Assembly (NCBI GenBank): GCA_026702635.1 | Contig: JAPPBZ010000047.1 | Coordinates: 1 to 6,754 of the forward strand | DNA: 6,754 nt | Source of the DNA: Bacteroidota bacterium | Lineage (GTDB): Bacteria; Bacteroidota; Rhodothermia; Rhodothermales; Bin80 | Reading direction: 5' to 3' | Part shown: piece by piece, positions 6,078 to 6,754 of the stretch | Layout: every line of letters begins with the position of its first letter | Position numbering within the stretch: position 1 is the stretch's first letter | Notes under the pieces: generated by a model | What the model was told of the DNA's origin: nothing | Database searches by the model: none | The model's input: the letters and a program-made list of their open reading frames with translations, nothing else | Position numbers and translations under genes: made by a program

Positions 6078-6754
6078 ATGCTCAGTAAGAGTGCAGCAGG
6101 TCTTCTTAAACGGCCCATCGCTGTGATTTCCTGGTGTACTGCCATCATCCTCGCCGGGATCTGGGCTGCTTCGGATATTCCAATTGAGTACTCTCCCAAA
6201 ACGGAACTGCCCCGCGTGAGTGTACGAGCGATTTGGCCGGGAGCCTCACCAAGACAGGTAGAGAGGTATGTCACTGCACCCATTGAACGCGAAATCCAAA
6301 CGGTCCCAGGAATTGCTGAAATCAACAGCATCTCATCCGAAGGCCAATCCCACATACAAATCCAGGTGGATGAGGATGTCGACCTGGGCACTTTCACTAC
6401 GCAGATCGGAGAAAACCTGACCCTGCTCAGAGATCGGCTGCCCGAAAACGTTTCTCCCCGCCTGACCAAGCAAATCCCGGAAGCATTTCGTGACGTTCAG
6501 GGATTTATGACCTTACGGTTGATCGGCCCCTACAGCCCGGATGAACTCAGAAAAACAGCCGATGAGCTCCTGAAGCCCAAGTTCGAGAGTCTACCTGGCA
6601 TTGATTTGGTTGAAGTTACCGGTGGTAGTGAACGTGAGCTCTTGATTTCATTGGAACCGGACCGGCTTGACGCCTACGGAATTGAGTACGGTTATGTGAT
6701 GGAACAGGTGAGTTCGTCATTGCGCGATCATGTTTTCGGTCGAATGGATGCCCG
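6078..6754 (+). CDS. Second RND-family efflux permease (N-terminal part, runs off window)
   Basis: The first 225 codons of an AcrB-superfamily permease are open to the right edge; a full protein would be about 1000 residues or more. TM1 lies at about 13-31 after the typical start LLKRPIAVISW. The first periplasmic domain follows with family hallmarks: the IP-x-E-x-SP-K-TELP segment (34-45), WPGASPRQVERYVTAPIE (53-70), a VPGI turn (76-79), SISSEGQSHI (84-93), LRDRLPENVSPR (117-128) and LPGIDLVEVTGG (172-183). A TGA at 6069-6071 in the same frame makes the ATG at 6078 the first possible start. No Shine-Dalgarno sequence precedes it. It is a distant paralogue of the permease at 1560-4607, not a recent copy: the two share fold signatures but differ at most positions. 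It diverges from the adaptor operon across 162 bp, which suggests shared control and perhaps a joint pump. Its proton-relay residues and any following adaptor gene are beyond the window. Confidence 0.93.
   Translation, partial: MLSKSAAGLLKRPIAVISWCTAIILAGIWAASDIPIEYSPKTELPRVSVRAIWPGASPRQVERYVTAPIEREIQTVPGIAEINSISSEGQSHIQIQVDEDVDLGTFTTQIGENLTLLRDRLPENVSPRLTKQIPEAFRDVQGFMTLRLIGPYSPDELRKTADELLKPKFESLPGIDLVEVTGGSERELLISLEPDRLDAYGIEYGYVMEQVSSSLRDHVFGRMDA

Noticed and set aside
6059..6469. Open frame of 136 codons on the minus strand
   Set aside because: It is antisense to the N-terminal part of the second RND permease, whose plus-strand reading is unmistakable.
1..6754. CRISPR array, tRNA/rRNA gene, insertion sequence or phage remnant
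   Set aside because: No regularly spaced repeats, no cloverleaf or rRNA-like sequence, and no transposase frame; the genes are closely packed and intact.
1..6754. A single functional system joining the sulfatase and the efflux pump
   Set aside because: The sulfatase is convergent with the pump operon, has its own end region, and no shared substrate or motif is visible; simple adjacency explains the layout.

Overview
The window holds four protein-coding genes and looks like a chromosomal stretch of a Gram-negative bacterium. The evidence for that is two RND inner-membrane permeases, a periplasmic adaptor of the kind that docks with an outer-membrane channel, and a sulfatase that reads as an exported lipoprotein. 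Base composition is moderate, by eye near half GC. None of the three gene starts inside the window has a well-placed Shine-Dalgarno sequence. Together with the secreted sulfatase, this would fit the Bacteroidota/Rhodothermota side of the tree or another lineage with weak Shine-Dalgarno use. That placement is a guess, because no phylogenetic marker is present.

Layout: (1) positions 1-1431, plus strand, a formylglycine-type sulfatase whose start lies left of the window. The first 39 bases encode the end of a lipoprotein signal peptide with its lipobox cysteine. (2) Positions 1432-1559, a convergent intergenic gap with a perfect 9-bp inverted repeat and a weak terminator-like hairpin. (3) Positions 1560-4607, minus strand, a complete 1015-residue RND efflux permease. 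(4) Positions 4641-5915, minus strand, a complete 424-residue membrane-fusion (HlyD/AcrA-type) adaptor, 33 bp upstream of the permease and surely co-transcribed with it. (5) Positions 5916-6077, a divergent intergenic region. (6) Positions 6078-6754, plus strand, the first 225 codons of a second, clearly different RND permease that runs off the right edge.

The adaptor and the first permease form the inner-membrane and periplasmic part of a tripartite drug/solute efflux pump. Adaptor first, permease second is the usual order. A second permease gene leaves the same control region in the other direction, so the locus is a divergent two-permease efflux cluster. Whether the two permeases form one mixed pump (as MdtB and MdtC do), share the adaptor, or belong to separate pumps cannot be settled here. 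No outer-membrane channel and no regulator gene lie in the window. The sulfatase is convergent with the pump operon and has no evident functional link to it.

I see no CRISPR array, tRNA, rRNA, insertion sequence or clearly novel system. The points most worth a second look are the upstream extension of the sulfatase into a lipoprotein signal, the matching sequence blocks facing each gene in the divergent intergenic region, and the altered proton-relay residues of the complete permease.
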